A DNA stretch of 64,000 bases from Citromicrobium sp. JLT1363. GTDB lineage: Bacteria > Pseudomonadota > Alphaproteobacteria > Sphingomonadales > Sphingomonadaceae. The notes beneath the pieces are model-generated. The model did not search any database and had not been told where the DNA came from. It was given only the letters and a program-made list of their open reading frames with translations. The stretch lies in assembly GCF_000186705.1 (NCBI RefSeq), contig NZ_AEUE01000006.1, positions 186,001-250,000 on the forward strand, written 5' to 3'. The first letter of the stretch is position 1; each line of letters starts with the position of its first letter. Shown one piece after another: positions 1 through 10,795 of this stretch. A program made the position numbers and the translations under genes.

Positions 1-589
1 GACCCGGCGCACCGGCGGGCCGGAGCTGTTCGGCTTCACCACACCGCTGCTGACCACCGCCGATGGCGGCAAGATGGGCAAGACCGCGAGCGGCGCGGTC
101 TGGCTCAACGAGGATATGCTGCCGGCGTATGATTTCTGGCAGTACTGGCGCAATACGGACGACCGCGACGTGGGGCGCTTCCTGCGCCTGTTCACCGATA
201 TGCCGCTGGACGAGATCGAGCGGCTCGAACGCTTGCAGGGCGCCGAGATCAACGATGCCAAGGTCGCGCTCGCCAATGCAGTGACCGCGCTGGTGCGCGG
301 GGAAGAGGCAGCAAGGAAGGCGGAGGCGACGGCACGCGAAACCTTTGCCGGTGGCGCCGGCGGCGACCTGCCCACGCTCTCGGTCGGCGATGGAATGGCC
401 CTTCCCGCCGCCCTCACCGCCCTCGGTTTCACCGCGAGCAACAAGGAAGCGAAGCGGAAGATAGCAGAGGGTGCCGTGCGCCTGGATGACGAAGTGCAGA
501 GCGATCCCGGCCTGGTGTTAACCGTGGGGAGCGGGGAGCAACGGCGCCTTTCGCTCGGCCGCAAGAAGCACGCCATCCTTACGGAGTAA
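1..589 (+). CDS. tyrS: Tyrosine--tRNA ligase, C-terminal part (5' truncated by window edge)
   Basis: Class I aminoacyl-tRNA synthetase that charges tRNA-Tyr in the cytoplasm. The reading frame is open from base 2, so the gene begins before the window and about 195 residues are seen. The sequence KMGKT near residue 24 is the KMSKS-type signature that stabilises the activated tyrosine. The last ~80 residues form an S4-like RNA-binding domain (VRLDDE), as in bacterial TyrS. The stop TAA is at 587-589. No clear hairpin terminator follows. The family call is firm; the start cannot be seen. Confidence 0.93.
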   Translation, partial: TRRTGGPELFGFTTPLLTTADGGKMGKTASGAVWLNEDMLPAYDFWQYWRNTDDRDVGRFLRLFTDMPLDEIERLERLQGAEINDAKVALANAVTALVRGEEAARKAEATARETFAGGAGGDLPTLSVGDGMALPAALTALGFTASNKEAKRKIAEGAVRLDDEVQSDPGLVLTVGSGEQRRLSLGRKKHAILTE

Positions 590-710
590 GTATCTATAAA
601 GCGGCCTTTTCGTCCCATTTCAGGACAGGGCGGCTTAACGCAAAATTAGCGATTGGGAGCGATAAGCGAAATCAGGAAGGGGCCGCGGTGGCCTCCGGAG
701 GATTTCGATC

Positions 711-1043
711 GTGGCTTCGCATCTCAGCGTAACCGACCAACGGGCGGCCATCCGCCATCCGGTCGATTACAATGTGATCGCCGATTATCTCGGCCGGGGG
801 GATGTGGACTTCCACATCAGCAATATCTCTGCGACCGGATTCATGATCGATAATGCTCAGGATGGTGAGCGCGGCGATCGCGTGATCGTCAGCTTCCCGG
901 TCATCGGCCGGATCGAAGCCTATCTGATCTGGTCGAAGGATAACCGCGCGGGCTTCCAGTTCGAACGGATCATCCGCGTGGACGACTTCCTCGAGATGAT
1001 CGACCAGCTGCAGCCCAATCCGCGCCTTCGCCGCCGCCGCTAA
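711..1043 (+). CDS. PilZ domain protein
   Basis: A 110-residue single-domain PilZ-like protein. It has an RxxxR-type element near the N-terminus (RAAIRHPV) and a D/NxSxxG element (NISATG) near residue 41, which in PilZ proteins together form the cyclic-di-GMP pocket. The N-terminal arginines are spaced RAAIR rather than RxxxR with extra basic residues, so c-di-GMP binding is likely but unproven. The start is GTG at 711, with a GGAGGA ribosome site at 697-702. The C-terminus is arginine-rich. It may be an effector of the GGDEF-EAL protein encoded far downstream; that link is only inference. Confidence 0.82.
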   Translation: MASHLSVTDQRAAIRHPVDYNVIADYLGRGDVDFHISNISATGFMIDNAQDGERGDRVIVSFPVIGRIEAYLIWSKDNRAGFQFERIIRVDDFLEMIDQLQPNPRLRRRR

Positions 1044-1115
1044 CCAAGTTCGGCCCAAAGCTGCGCTTCGCGGCAGCCCCGCAAAATTTGCTTTTGTCCC
1101 TTGCAGGCGCCTGCC

Positions 1116-2435
1116 ATGGGCTGGCGCGTGACGAAAACCGCCCCATCTCCAGACTCGTCCCCGCTGCGGATCCATAATTTCCGCGCCTACCTCGTCGCAC
1201 GTTTCTCCATGATCGTCGGCCAGTACGCGATGATGCTGATCATCGGCTGGCAGACCTATACCATCGCGCGCGGCAACGGGCTGAACGCGTTCGAGGCTTC
1301 GGGGCAGCTGGCCCTGATCGGCCTGCTGCAGTTCCTGCCGCTGTTCGTGCTCTCGCCCTTCTCGGGCCTCGCGGCGGACCGCTTCAACCGCAAGACCGTC
1401 TCGCGGCTGACCATCGGGCTGCAATTCCTCGGCGCGGGCTATCTCGCATGGACGACCTATACCGGCCATATCGACCTGACCGCGCTGTTCTCGGTCGCGG
1501 TGCTGCTGGGCGTGGTCCGTGCGTTCAACGGCCCTGCCCTGTCCGCACTGGCGCCCAACCTGGTGCCCAAGGCGATCCTGCCCAACGCCATCGCGCTGTC
1601 CTCTATCGCATGGCAGACGGGGATGATCGTCGGGCCGGCGGTGGGCGGCTATGCCTACGATGCCGCGCCTGCCCTCCCCTATGCCATCGCCTCCGGCCTC
1701 TTTCTGGTGTCGATCATCGCCATCAGCACGATCGGGAAGGTACCGCGTTCGCCCATCACCGGAGCACAGCGCCCGATCGGCCAGGTGATCGATGGATGGC
1801 GTTATGTCATCCATAACAAGATGGTCCTGGGCGCGATCACGCTGGACCTGATGGCGGTGTTCCTCGCCGGTGCCACCGCTCTGTTCCCGCCCTTCGCCTA
1901 CGACATCCTGCAGGTGGGCGAGACCGGTCTTGCGCAGCTAGCCGCGGCCCCCGCCATCGGCGCCGCCGTAACCGCGCTGTGGTTCAGCTTTCGTCCGCTG
2001 AAAACCAATGTCGGCCCCAAGATGCTCTGGGCTGTCGCGGCGTTCGGCCTCGCCACGATCATCTTCGGCTTCTCGCGCTTCATGCCGCTGAGCCTTGCAA
2101 TGCTGGTGATCGTGGGCGCGGCGGACATGTTCAGCGTGTATATCCGCCAGTCGCTGATCCAGCTGCACACGCCGGACGACAAGCGCGGGCGCGTCTCTTC
2201 CGCCAGCCTGCTGACGATCAGCGCATCGAACGAAGGCGGCGATGCGTTCTCCGGCTTCCTCGCCAGCGTCATCGGCCCGGCGGGCGCGGTGATCTTCGGC
2301 GGGGTCGGCGCGATCGTGACCGTGGCGATGTGGAGCCGGATATTCCCCGTTCTGCGACACACGCGGACCTTCGACCCGCCTGCGTCGTTGGAAGAGGAAA
2401 CCCCTGAACAGACCTTGCAGGAGAAGATCCCATGA
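1116..2435 (+). CDS. MFS transporter, EntS/MFS_3-like
   Basis: A 439-residue integral membrane transporter of the major facilitator superfamily with about 12 hydrophobic segments. The loop after helix 2 reads [10 protein letters not shown], the G-x-x-x-D-R-x-x-R/K MFS signature. Overall it resembles the MFS_3 group (EntS, macrolide and siderophore exporters); the substrate is unknown. ATG at 1116 was chosen over a TTG at 1101 because it matches the usual short N-terminus; neither has a convincing ribosome site. The 3' end overlaps cysK by the four bases ATGA, implying translational coupling, so an amino-acid or thiol-related export role is conceivable but not shown. Confidence 0.85.
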   Translation: MGWRVTKTAPSPDSSPLRIHNFRAYLVARFSMIVGQYAMMLIIGWQTYTIARGNGLNAFEASGQLALIGLLQFLPLFVLSPFSGLAADRFNRKTVSRLTIGLQFLGAGYLAWTTYTGHIDLTALFSVAVLLGVVRAFNGPALSALAPNLVPKAILPNAIALSSIAWQTGMIVGPAVGGYAYDAAPALPYAIASGLFLVSIIAISTIGKVPRSPITGAQRPIGQVIDGWRYVIHNKMVLGAITLDLMAVFLAGATALFPPFAYDILQVGETGLAQLAAAPAIGAAVTALWFSFRPLKTNVGPKMLWAVAAFGLATIIFGFSRFMPLSLAMLVIVGAADMFSVYIRQSLIQLHTPDDKRGRVSSASLLTISASNEGGDAFSGFLASVIGPAGAVIFGGVGAIVTVAMWSRIFPVLRHTRTFDPPASLEEETPEQTLQEKIP

Positions 2436-3352
2436 AAGCCGACTCGATCCTCGAAACCATCGGCAATACGCCGCATATCCGCCTCTCGCGCCTGTTCCCC
2501 GACCATGAGGTCTGGGTGAAGAGCGAACGCGCCAACCCCGGCGGCTCGATCAAGGACCGCATCGCGCTCGCCATGGTCGAGGATGCGGAGAAATCCGGCA
2601 AGCTCAAGCCCGGCGGCACGATCATCGAGCCGACCAGCGGCAACACGGGCATCGGCCTCGCGATGGTCGCGGCGGTCAAGGGCTACAAGCTGGTGCTCGT
2701 CATGCCCGAGAGCATGAGCCTCGAGCGGCGCCGCCTGATGCTCGCCTATGGCGCAACCTTCGACCTGACGCCCAAGGAAGGCGGCATGAAGGGCGCCATC
2801 AGCCGCGCGCAGGAACTGGTCGAGCAGGACGACGGCGCATGGATGCCGAGCCAGTTCGATAACGAGAGCAACTGGCAGGTCCACGTGCGCACCACCGCGA
2901 AGGAAATCCTCGGTGATTTCGTCGATCGTCCGGTCGATGCGATGATTACCGGCGTGGGCACCGGCGGCCACCTGACCGGCTGCGCTGAGGAGCTCAAGCG
3001 CCACTGGCCCGAGATGAAGGCCTGGGCGGTCGAGCCCGCAGGCTCCCCCGTCATCAGCGGCGGCGAGCCCGGCCCGCACCCGATCCAGGGCATCGGCGCG
3101 GGCTTCGTGCCCGAAAACCTGCACACCCAGTCGATCGACGGCGCGATCCAGGTCGATCCCGAAGATGCCAAGGAAATGGCCCGCCGCGCCGCGAGCGAGG
3201 AAGGCATGCTGGTCGGCATTTCGAGCGGCGCGACACTCGCCGCGATTGCCAAGAAGCTGCCCGACCTTGCCGAAGGATCCCGCGTGCTCGGGTTCAACTA
3301 CGATACCGGCGAGCGGTATCTCTCGGTCCCGGACTTCCTGCCTGAGGCGTAA
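2432..3352 (+). CDS. cysK: Cysteine synthase A (O-acetylserine sulfhydrylase)
   Basis: PLP enzyme making cysteine from O-acetylserine and sulfide. It has 306 residues, the usual CysK length. Visible motifs are the PLP-lysine region NPGGSIKDR (K about 41), the substrate loop TSGNTG (about 68-73), the phosphate-binding GVGTGGH (about 174-180) and SSGAT near the C-terminus. The start ATG overlaps the stop of the MFS gene (ATGA). A strong hairpin terminator follows. CysK versus CysM cannot be fully separated by eye, but the overall fit is to CysK. Confidence 0.93.
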   Translation: MKADSILETIGNTPHIRLSRLFPDHEVWVKSERANPGGSIKDRIALAMVEDAEKSGKLKPGGTIIEPTSGNTGIGLAMVAAVKGYKLVLVMPESMSLERRRLMLAYGATFDLTPKEGGMKGAISRAQELVEQDDGAWMPSQFDNESNWQVHVRTTAKEILGDFVDRPVDAMITGVGTGGHLTGCAEELKRHWPEMKAWAVEPAGSPVISGGEPGPHPIQGIGAGFVPENLHTQSIDGAIQVDPEDAKEMARRAASEEGMLVGISSGATLAAIAKKLPDLAEGSRVLGFNYDTGERYLSVPDFLPEA

Positions 3353-3380
3353 TCGGCGCGGCAGGAATGCCCGATAAAAG

Positions 3381-3418
3381 AAGGGCGGGTCGGTGAATGC
3401 ACCGGCCCGCCCTTTTCG
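3381..3418 (+). terminator. Rho-independent terminator after cysK
   Basis: A 15-bp stem (AAGGGCGGGTCGGTG paired with CACCGGCCCGCCCTT, one G-T pair) with an AATG loop, followed by TTTTC. It lies between cysK and the convergent acyl-CoA dehydrogenase gene. Being nearly symmetrical with A residues on the other side, it may work in both directions. Confidence 0.85.
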
Positions 3419-3439
3419 TATCCTTGATGCGTTGCGCGA

Positions 3440-5245
3440 TCAGGCTGCGGTGGCGAAGGCGTCCTCGCCCAGCGCCATCAGCGAATCGCTGCCCGCTTCG
3501 ATCTTGCGACGCAGCGCGCCGGCATCGGGCACGAAGCGATCTGCGAAGTAGTGAGCGGTGGCGACCTTGGCCTCGTAATAGGCCTTGTCGGTATCGCCCT
3601 GCGTCAGAGCAGCCTTGGCGACGCGCGCCATCTTCACCCACATCAGCATCAGGCAGGTGATACCCATGATGTGCATGTAGTGATGGGCGCCCGAACCGAG
3701 GTGGTTGGGGTTCTGCATCGCATTCTGCATGAACCACATGGTGGCGGCCTTCTGCTCGCCGACGGATTTCTCCAGCGCAGCGGCGAGTTCGGCCATGCCG
3801 TCCTCGTCCTTCGCGGCTGCAACCTCGTCATCGACAAGCTTGAAGAACGCCTGCACCGCGCGGCCGCCGTGCTGGGCGAGCTTGCGACCCGCGAGGTCCA
3901 TAGCCTGCACGCCGTTGGTGCCTTCGTAGATCATCGCGATGCGCGAATCGCGCACGAACTGTTCCATGCCCCACTCGGCGATGTAGCCGTGCCCGCCGTA
4001 GACCTGCTGCATGTTGTTCGCGACGTCATAGCCCTTGTCGGTGCCGTAACCCTTGATGACCGGGGTCATCAGGCCCACGAGGTCGTCCGCCAGTTGCTTT
4101 TCGTCCTCGTCCTGCAAGGCGTGGCTGAGGTCCTGCTGAAGCGCGGTCCACAGCGCGAAGGCGCGCATGCCCTCGTTGAAGGCCTTGGCGTCCATCAGCA
4201 TGCGGCGCACGTCGGGGTGGACGAAGATCGGATCGGCCTTCTCGTCCGGCTCCGCCGGGCCGGTCAGCGCGCGGCCCTGACGGCGGTCGAGCGCGTAGGT
4301 GACGGCGTTCTGGTAGGAGACTTCGGCCTGGCTGAGGCCCTGGATGCCGACGCCAAGGCGCGCGGCATTCATCATGATGAACATCGCGGCGAGGCCCTTG
4401 TTCTCCTCGCCGACCATCCAGCCTTTCGCCTCGTCATAGTTCATGACGCAGGTCGAGTTGCCGTGGATGCCCATCTTGTGCTCGATCGAGCCGCACATCA
4501 CGCCGTTGCGCTCACCAACGGAGCCGTCGTCGTTCACCAGGAACTTGGGCACAACGAACAGCGAGATCCCCTTGGAGGAATCGGGCGCGCCCGGGGTCTT
4601 GGCCAGCACCAGGTGGATGATGTTTTCCGCCATGTCGTGCTCGCCGGCGGAGATGAAGATCTTCGTTCCAGTGATCGAATAGCTGCCATCGTCCTGCGGT
4701 TCGGCCTTGGTGCGAATAAGGCCCAGGTCCGTGCCGCAATGCGGCTCGGTCAGGTTCATCGTCCCGGTCCATTCGCAGCTGACCATCTTGGGCAGGTACT
4801 TTTCCTTCTGCTCCTGGCTGCCCTTGGCGATCAGCGCGGAGATCGCCCCGTTGGTGAGGCCCGGATACATGCCGAAGGACTGGTTAGCGGAGGAAATCAT
4901 CTCTTCCATCGCGAAGGCGACGACATGCGGCAGGCCCTGCCCGCCGAATTCCTCGGGCATCGACAGCGTGCCCCAGCCCGCCTCGCGGAACTGGTTGAAT
5001 GCATCCTTGAAGCCGGTCGGCGTGGTGACCGAACCGTCTTCGTGACGGGTGCAGCCTTCCTGGTCGCCGATCTGGTTGAGCGGCTGCAGCACCTCGGCGG
5101 TGAACTTGCCCGCTTCGTCGAGGATGGAATTCACCATGTCGGTGCTGGCATTCTCGAAGCCGGGCAGGTTGCCGTAGCTTTCAAGCTCGAGCATCTCGTT
5201 GATAATGAAACGGAAATCGCGGGTCGGGGCGGTATAGCTTGGCAT
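3440..5245 (-). CDS. Acyl-CoA dehydrogenase, DmdC-like
   Basis: FAD-dependent acyl-CoA dehydrogenase of 601 residues, longer than classical ~390-residue enzymes and matching the DmdC/FadE-like subgroup with an N-terminal extension and an extra C-terminal helical domain. The N-terminal start [14 protein letters not shown] is typical of that subgroup. The catalytic-glutamate region reads [10 protein letters not shown] (about residue 435), and the FAD/substrate loop [11 protein letters not shown] is present (about 167-177). It lies 39 bp downstream of a MerR regulator on the same strand, probably one operon for fatty-acid or branched-chain acyl-CoA oxidation. The actual acyl substrate, methylmercaptopropionyl-CoA or another, cannot be read from the sequence. 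Confidence 0.88.
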   Translation of the reverse strand: MPSYTAPTRDFRFIINEMLELESYGNLPGFENASTDMVNSILDEAGKFTAEVLQPLNQIGDQEGCTRHEDGSVTTPTGFKDAFNQFREAGWGTLSMPEEFGGQGLPHVVAFAMEEMISSANQSFGMYPGLTNGAISALIAKGSQEQKEKYLPKMVSCEWTGTMNLTEPHCGTDLGLIRTKAEPQDDGSYSITGTKIFISAGEHDMAENIIHLVLAKTPGAPDSSKGISLFVVPKFLVNDDGSVGERNGVMCGSIEHKMGIHGNSTCVMNYDEAKGWMVGEENKGLAAMFIMMNAARLGVGIQGLSQAEVSYQNAVTYALDRRQGRALTGPAEPDEKADPIFVHPDVRRMLMDAKAFNEGMRAFALWTALQQDLSHALQDEDEKQLADDLVGLMTPVIKGYGTDKGYDVANNMQQVYGGHGYIAEWGMEQFVRDSRIAMIYEGTNGVQAMDLAGRKLAQHGGRAVQAFFKLVDDEVAAAKDEDGMAELAAALEKSVGEQKAATMWFMQNAMQNPNHLGSGAHHYMHIMGITCLMLMWVKMARVAKAALTQGDTDKAYYEAKVATAHYFADRFVPDAGALRRKIEAGSDSLMALGEDAFATAA

Positions 5246-5284
5246 CGGGGGTCCTTTGCGAATGTACCGGGGGATGGCCGGGGT

Positions 5285-5725
5285 TCAGGTCTGGTCGATC
5301 TGATCGATGTGATCGATGAATTCGGAGAGCTCGTTGATCGATGAATCGATATCGTCACGCTGCTGTTTCAGCTTGGCGACGTGGGCGCGGCAGCGTTCGA
5401 TGGTAACCCTTCGCTGCTCCACGCGTCCATCGCCCAGATCGTAGAGATCGATCATCTCCTTGATCTCGGCGAGGCTGAAGCCGACGTTCTTGGCCCGCAT
5501 GATCCAGGCAAGACGCGCACGATCGCGCTTGGAATAGATGCGCGTCAGCCCGTGGCGGGTGGGCGCGATCAGCCCTTCGTCCTCGTAGAAGCGCAGCGCC
5601 CGTGCCGTGCAATCGAACTCCGCGGTCAGATCGGAAATGGTGAAGGTTTCGCGCTGCTGTGCGTCGGGACGCTCCAGATGCGCACCGGCACCTTTGTAGG
5701 GGCTCTTCGCTGTGGCTTGGCTCAT
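5285..5725 (-). CDS. MerR-family regulator of acyl-CoA metabolism
   Basis: A 146-residue MerR-type DNA-binding protein. An N-terminal winged helix (FTISDLTAEFDCTARALRFY, about residues 28-47) is followed by the EGL wing and a long C-terminal coiled coil (about 100-145). There is no cysteine metal or redox signature, so it belongs with MerR proteins that sense organic ligands such as acyl-CoAs. It is encoded just upstream of, and on the same strand as, an acyl-CoA dehydrogenase, which it presumably controls. A perfect palindrome lies directly upstream of its start. Family is firm, ligand unknown. Confidence 0.88.
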   Translation of the reverse strand: MSQATAKSPYKGAGAHLERPDAQQRETFTISDLTAEFDCTARALRFYEDEGLIAPTRHGLTRIYSKRDRARLAWIMRAKNVGFSLAEIKEMIDLYDLGDGRVEQRRVTIERCRAHVAKLKQQRDDIDSSINELSEFIDHIDQIDQT

Positions 5726-5742
5726 GACCTTCCTCTAAATGC

Positions 5743-5756
5743 CCTTTACGTAAAGG
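5743..5756. promoter_or_regulatory. 14-bp palindrome upstream of merR, probable MerR operator
   Basis: CCTTTACGTAAAGG is a perfect 14-bp palindrome ending 17 bp before the merR start codon. On the minus strand it abuts a TTGACC that could be a -35 element. MerR proteins bind palindromes between -35 and -10, so autoregulation of the merR/acyl-CoA dehydrogenase operon is the natural reading (inference). Confidence 0.65.
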
Positions 5757-6128
5757 TCAACTGGCAATCCGCTCAAGCCGGCCATCGTCGGCCAGCCTGC
5801 GGTAGAAACAGGTGCGAGCTCCGGTGTGGCACGCGGGGCCGGCCGGCTGGGCCTTGATAACCAGCGCATCCTGATCGCAATCGACCAGAATTTCCTTCAC
5901 GCGCAGCGTGTTGCCGCTGGTTTCGCCCTTGCACCACAGCGTCCCGCGCGAACGCGAATGGAAATGCGCCAGGCCGGTCTCGCGGGTAGCGGCCAGCGCT
6001 TCCTCATCGAGATGCGCGACCATCAGGACTTCGCCGGTAGAGGCATCCACGACTACGCCGGTCATGAGACCTTGCGCGTCGAATTTCGGCTGGAAGCGAT
6101 CGCCGGTTTCGCGGGCCACATCACTCAT
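5757..6128 (-). CDS. hisI: Phosphoribosyl-AMP cyclohydrolase
   Basis: Third step of histidine biosynthesis, opening the purine ring of phosphoribosyl-AMP. It has 123 residues and is a stand-alone HisI, not fused to HisE. Metal ligands are visible in VDCDQDA (about 83-89) and the cysteine motif CHTGARTCFYR near residues 99-109; GEVLMVAHLDEEAL is the conserved N-terminal segment. It is followed on the same strand, after 31 bp, by the merR gene, although that gene has its own palindrome. Two inverted repeats lie upstream of the start. Confidence 0.95.
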   Translation of the reverse strand: MSDVARETGDRFQPKFDAQGLMTGVVVDASTGEVLMVAHLDEEALAATRETGLAHFHSRSRGTLWCKGETSGNTLRVKEILVDCDQDALVIKAQPAGPACHTGARTCFYRRLADDGRLERIAS

Positions 6129-6182
6129 CGGAACAATTCCTATCCATTTTCAGACCCGTGGCGGCCATATTGTTGCTTACAC

Positions 6183-6228
6183 ACAACACTGTTGTACGAA
6201 TCCTTTCGCTAACACAACGGGACCGTTG
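6183..6228. promoter_or_regulatory. Two inverted repeats upstream of hisI
   Basis: ACAACA-C-TGTTGT (6183-6195) and CAACGG-GA-CCGTTG (6215-6228) are perfect hexamer inverted repeats. Their centres are about 32 bp apart, roughly three helical turns, on one face of the helix. They lie in the 296-bp gap between hisI and comF, in which I see no credible gene. They could be operators for hisI or for the end of the comF transcript. The bound protein is unknown. Confidence 0.4.
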
Positions 6229-6424
6229 CAAGCAGGCGGCGCTTCACGAAGACTGTGTTTCGTGACCGGAGACGGTCGCCCTTCAGACCGAGGCGCCGCA
6301 CAGACGCGCCAGGGTTCAGGGGGCACATTGCCGGTTGGGGGTTTTGCCGGCGATGTGAAGACGAGGGATTTGGGTTGCCGTTCGGCTTTTCGGGGGAACG
6401 GCCGGGTAACCCATAGAGATTTCG

Positions 6425-7219
6425 TCACGCGGCGCCCGGGATCGTATCGGTCCCGGGCGTTTCGTTTTGCGGGCCGGTGTGTGGGGCAGCCGGGTCCGGT
6501 ACCCGAGCGAAACACGCGATCCTCACGCTTTTTGCGCCAGCCTTGCGCAGCACGCGCACGCATTCTTCACTGGTCGCGCCACTGGTCAGCACATCGTCCA
6601 CCAAGATCACATCGCGTCCCGCCAGAACCGGGGCGCACCCGCGTTTCACGGCAATCGCGCCGCGCATCGTCTTCGCCCGCTGCGCTCGCCCCAGCCCGCC
6701 AAGCTTTGGGGTGAACCGAACGCGCTGCAGCCCGCCGACCATCACGGCATGGCCGGTGTGTCCGGAGATGGCGTGCGCCAGCAAGGCCGCCTGGTTGTAA
6801 CCGCGCATCCACAGGCGGACGCGGTGCAGCGGCACGGGCACAAGCACCGCATCGCGGGGCGCATCCGCCAGTCTGGATGCGATCAGCCGCCCCATCAGCT
6901 TGGCCAGGCCGATCCGGCCACCATGCTTGAACCGCAGGACCAGCTGGCGCGCAGTTTCGGTGTAGAGCGCGGCCGCAGTCACCCCGTCATGCCCGGGTGG
7001 ATGGGCGATGCAGGTCCCGCAGACGCTCCCTTGCGAGGCGGCGGGAAGAGGCAGCTGGCATCGCATGCAGGCGGGCTCGCCCGGCAGGTCGAGCGTGTCC
7101 CAGCACGCTGCGCACAGTCCGGGCCCCTCTGCGATCCCACCTCCGCACAAGGGGCAGCGCGGCGGGTATACGAAGTCCACCAGCGGCGTCAGCGCGCGCG
7201 AAAGTGCGGTGGCAGGCAT
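6425..7219 (-). CDS. ComF family phosphoribosyltransferase-like protein
   Basis: A 264-residue ComF/GntX-type protein. The N-terminal half has a four-cysteine zinc-ribbon pattern (CPLCGGG, CAAC, CMRCQL, CGTC, about residues 18-81). The C-terminal half carries the PRPP-binding signature VILVDDVLTSGAT (about 207-219). In competent bacteria ComF acts in DNA uptake; in alphaproteobacteria it is a conserved single gene of unclear role. It is divergent from the methyltransferase-like gene, with only 42 bp between them, a neighbourhood common in this group. Confidence 0.9.
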   Translation of the reverse strand: MPATALSRALTPLVDFVYPPRCPLCGGGIAEGPGLCAACWDTLDLPGEPACMRCQLPLPAASQGSVCGTCIAHPPGHDGVTAAALYTETARQLVLRFKHGGRIGLAKLMGRLIASRLADAPRDAVLVPVPLHRVRLWMRGYNQAALLAHAISGHTGHAVMVGGLQRVRFTPKLGGLGRAQRAKTMRGAIAVKRGCAPVLAGRDVILVDDVLTSGATSEECVRVLRKAGAKSVRIACFARVPDPAAPHTGPQNETPGTDTIPGAA

Positions 7220-7261
7220 CGCGGGCTATGCTGCCCCCCTGCCCCGATGTAGGCAAGCGCC

Positions 7262-8071
7262 ATGACAGAGCGTAGCATTCCCCGCATCTTCAGCCAGCGT
7301 CGCCGTGTGGCGCGCGCTCTCCGGCATCACAGGGCTTGCGGCGTGGGTTCGAAAGCGAATCCGAAAGAGCAGTTCCTCCGGGCGCAGGCGGCGGAGGACA
7401 TTCTCGAACGGATCGACTTCATGCGCTTCCCGCCATGCCCGGCGTACCTGCTGGGTGACTGGCCATCATTGCTCGGCAAAGGCCTTGTCGACCGGGGCTT
7501 CGGCATCTGGGATGGCGGGCCAGATTCGCTGGACGAAGAGAAGCCGTGGGAAAGCCCTTTCTTCGGTCTCATCGTCAGCCTGTTCACGCTCGACACCCTC
7601 AACGATCTGCCCGGCGCGCTGCTTCACTATCGCAACGCCCTGCCCCCGGGCGGGGTGTTCATCGCCCAGTTCACCGGAGCAGGCAGCCTGCCCGCCCTGC
7701 GCGGGATCATGCAGGCGGCGGATGGCGACACGACGCATGCGCGCATCCACCCCCAGATCGACCGCCCCGCCGCCAGCGGCCTGATGAGCCGCGCCGGTTT
7801 CGCCAAGCACGTGGTCGACAGCCACACGCTGACCGTCCGCTATTCCAGCCTCGAAACACTGGTCGGCGACCTGCGGGCGCAAGGCATAAACAGCGTGCTG
7901 GCCGACGCGCCGCCGCCGATTACCCGTCCCGGCCTCGCCCGCGCCCGCGCCGCCTTCGACGACCTGCGCGAAGATGACGGGAAAGTGAGCGAAACCTTCG
8001 AAATTCTCACCCTCACGGGATGGCAAGAAGGCGAGCTCGACATCGAGTGGAACCCGAAGGCCGGCGAATAG
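7262..8071 (+). CDS. BioC/NDUFAF5-like methyltransferase-fold protein
   Basis: 269 residues resembling the alphaproteobacterial relatives of BioC and of the mitochondrial complex I assembly factor NDUFAF5. The post-motif region is well conserved (FGLIVSLFTLDTLNDLPGALL, then LPPGGVF, about residues 100-135). Where motif I (a glycine-rich ExGxGxG) should bind S-adenosylmethionine the sequence is CPAYLLGDWPSLL, so the SAM loop looks eroded. It may therefore be a non-methylating assembly factor. It is divergent from comF and convergent with ppdK, whose stop is adjacent. Confidence 0.75.
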   Translation: MTERSIPRIFSQRRRVARALRHHRACGVGSKANPKEQFLRAQAAEDILERIDFMRFPPCPAYLLGDWPSLLGKGLVDRGFGIWDGGPDSLDEEKPWESPFFGLIVSLFTLDTLNDLPGALLHYRNALPPGGVFIAQFTGAGSLPALRGIMQAADGDTTHARIHPQIDRPAASGLMSRAGFAKHVVDSHTLTVRYSSLETLVGDLRAQGINSVLADAPPPITRPGLARARAAFDDLREDDGKVSETFEILTLTGWQEGELDIEWNPKAGE

Positions 8072-10738
<2,667 letters not shown>

Positions 10739-10759
10739 ATCGATCTTTTCCTGGTAGTC

Positions 10760-10786
10760 CCTGACACACCTGACACAGTGTTCAGG
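10760..10786. promoter_or_regulatory. Operator-like repeat upstream of ppdK
   Basis: Two direct CCTGACA copies (10760-10766 and 10769-10775) are followed by CAG and then TGTTCAGG (10779-10786). The second copy and the last arm form an imperfect inverted repeat. This has the same half-site and 3-bp spacing as the perfect repeat CCTGACA-TGG-TGTCAGG at 14267-14283. It sits in the 57-bp glyS-ppdK gap. The protein that binds is unknown; a shared regulator is inferred. Confidence 0.5.
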
Positions 10787-10795
10787 CGCTAAATT

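Noticed and set aside
6432-6468. Hairpin CGCCCGGGATC.../CCCGGGCG followed by T-rich bases on the plus strand
   Set aside because: It lies inside comF, which is on the other strand, and no plus-strand gene ends here; it is probably coding sequence by chance.
6177-6563. A 128-codon minus-strand frame covering the hisI-comF gap
   Set aside because: It overlaps the comF end, has an Arg/Pro-rich composition with no motif, and no ribosome site.
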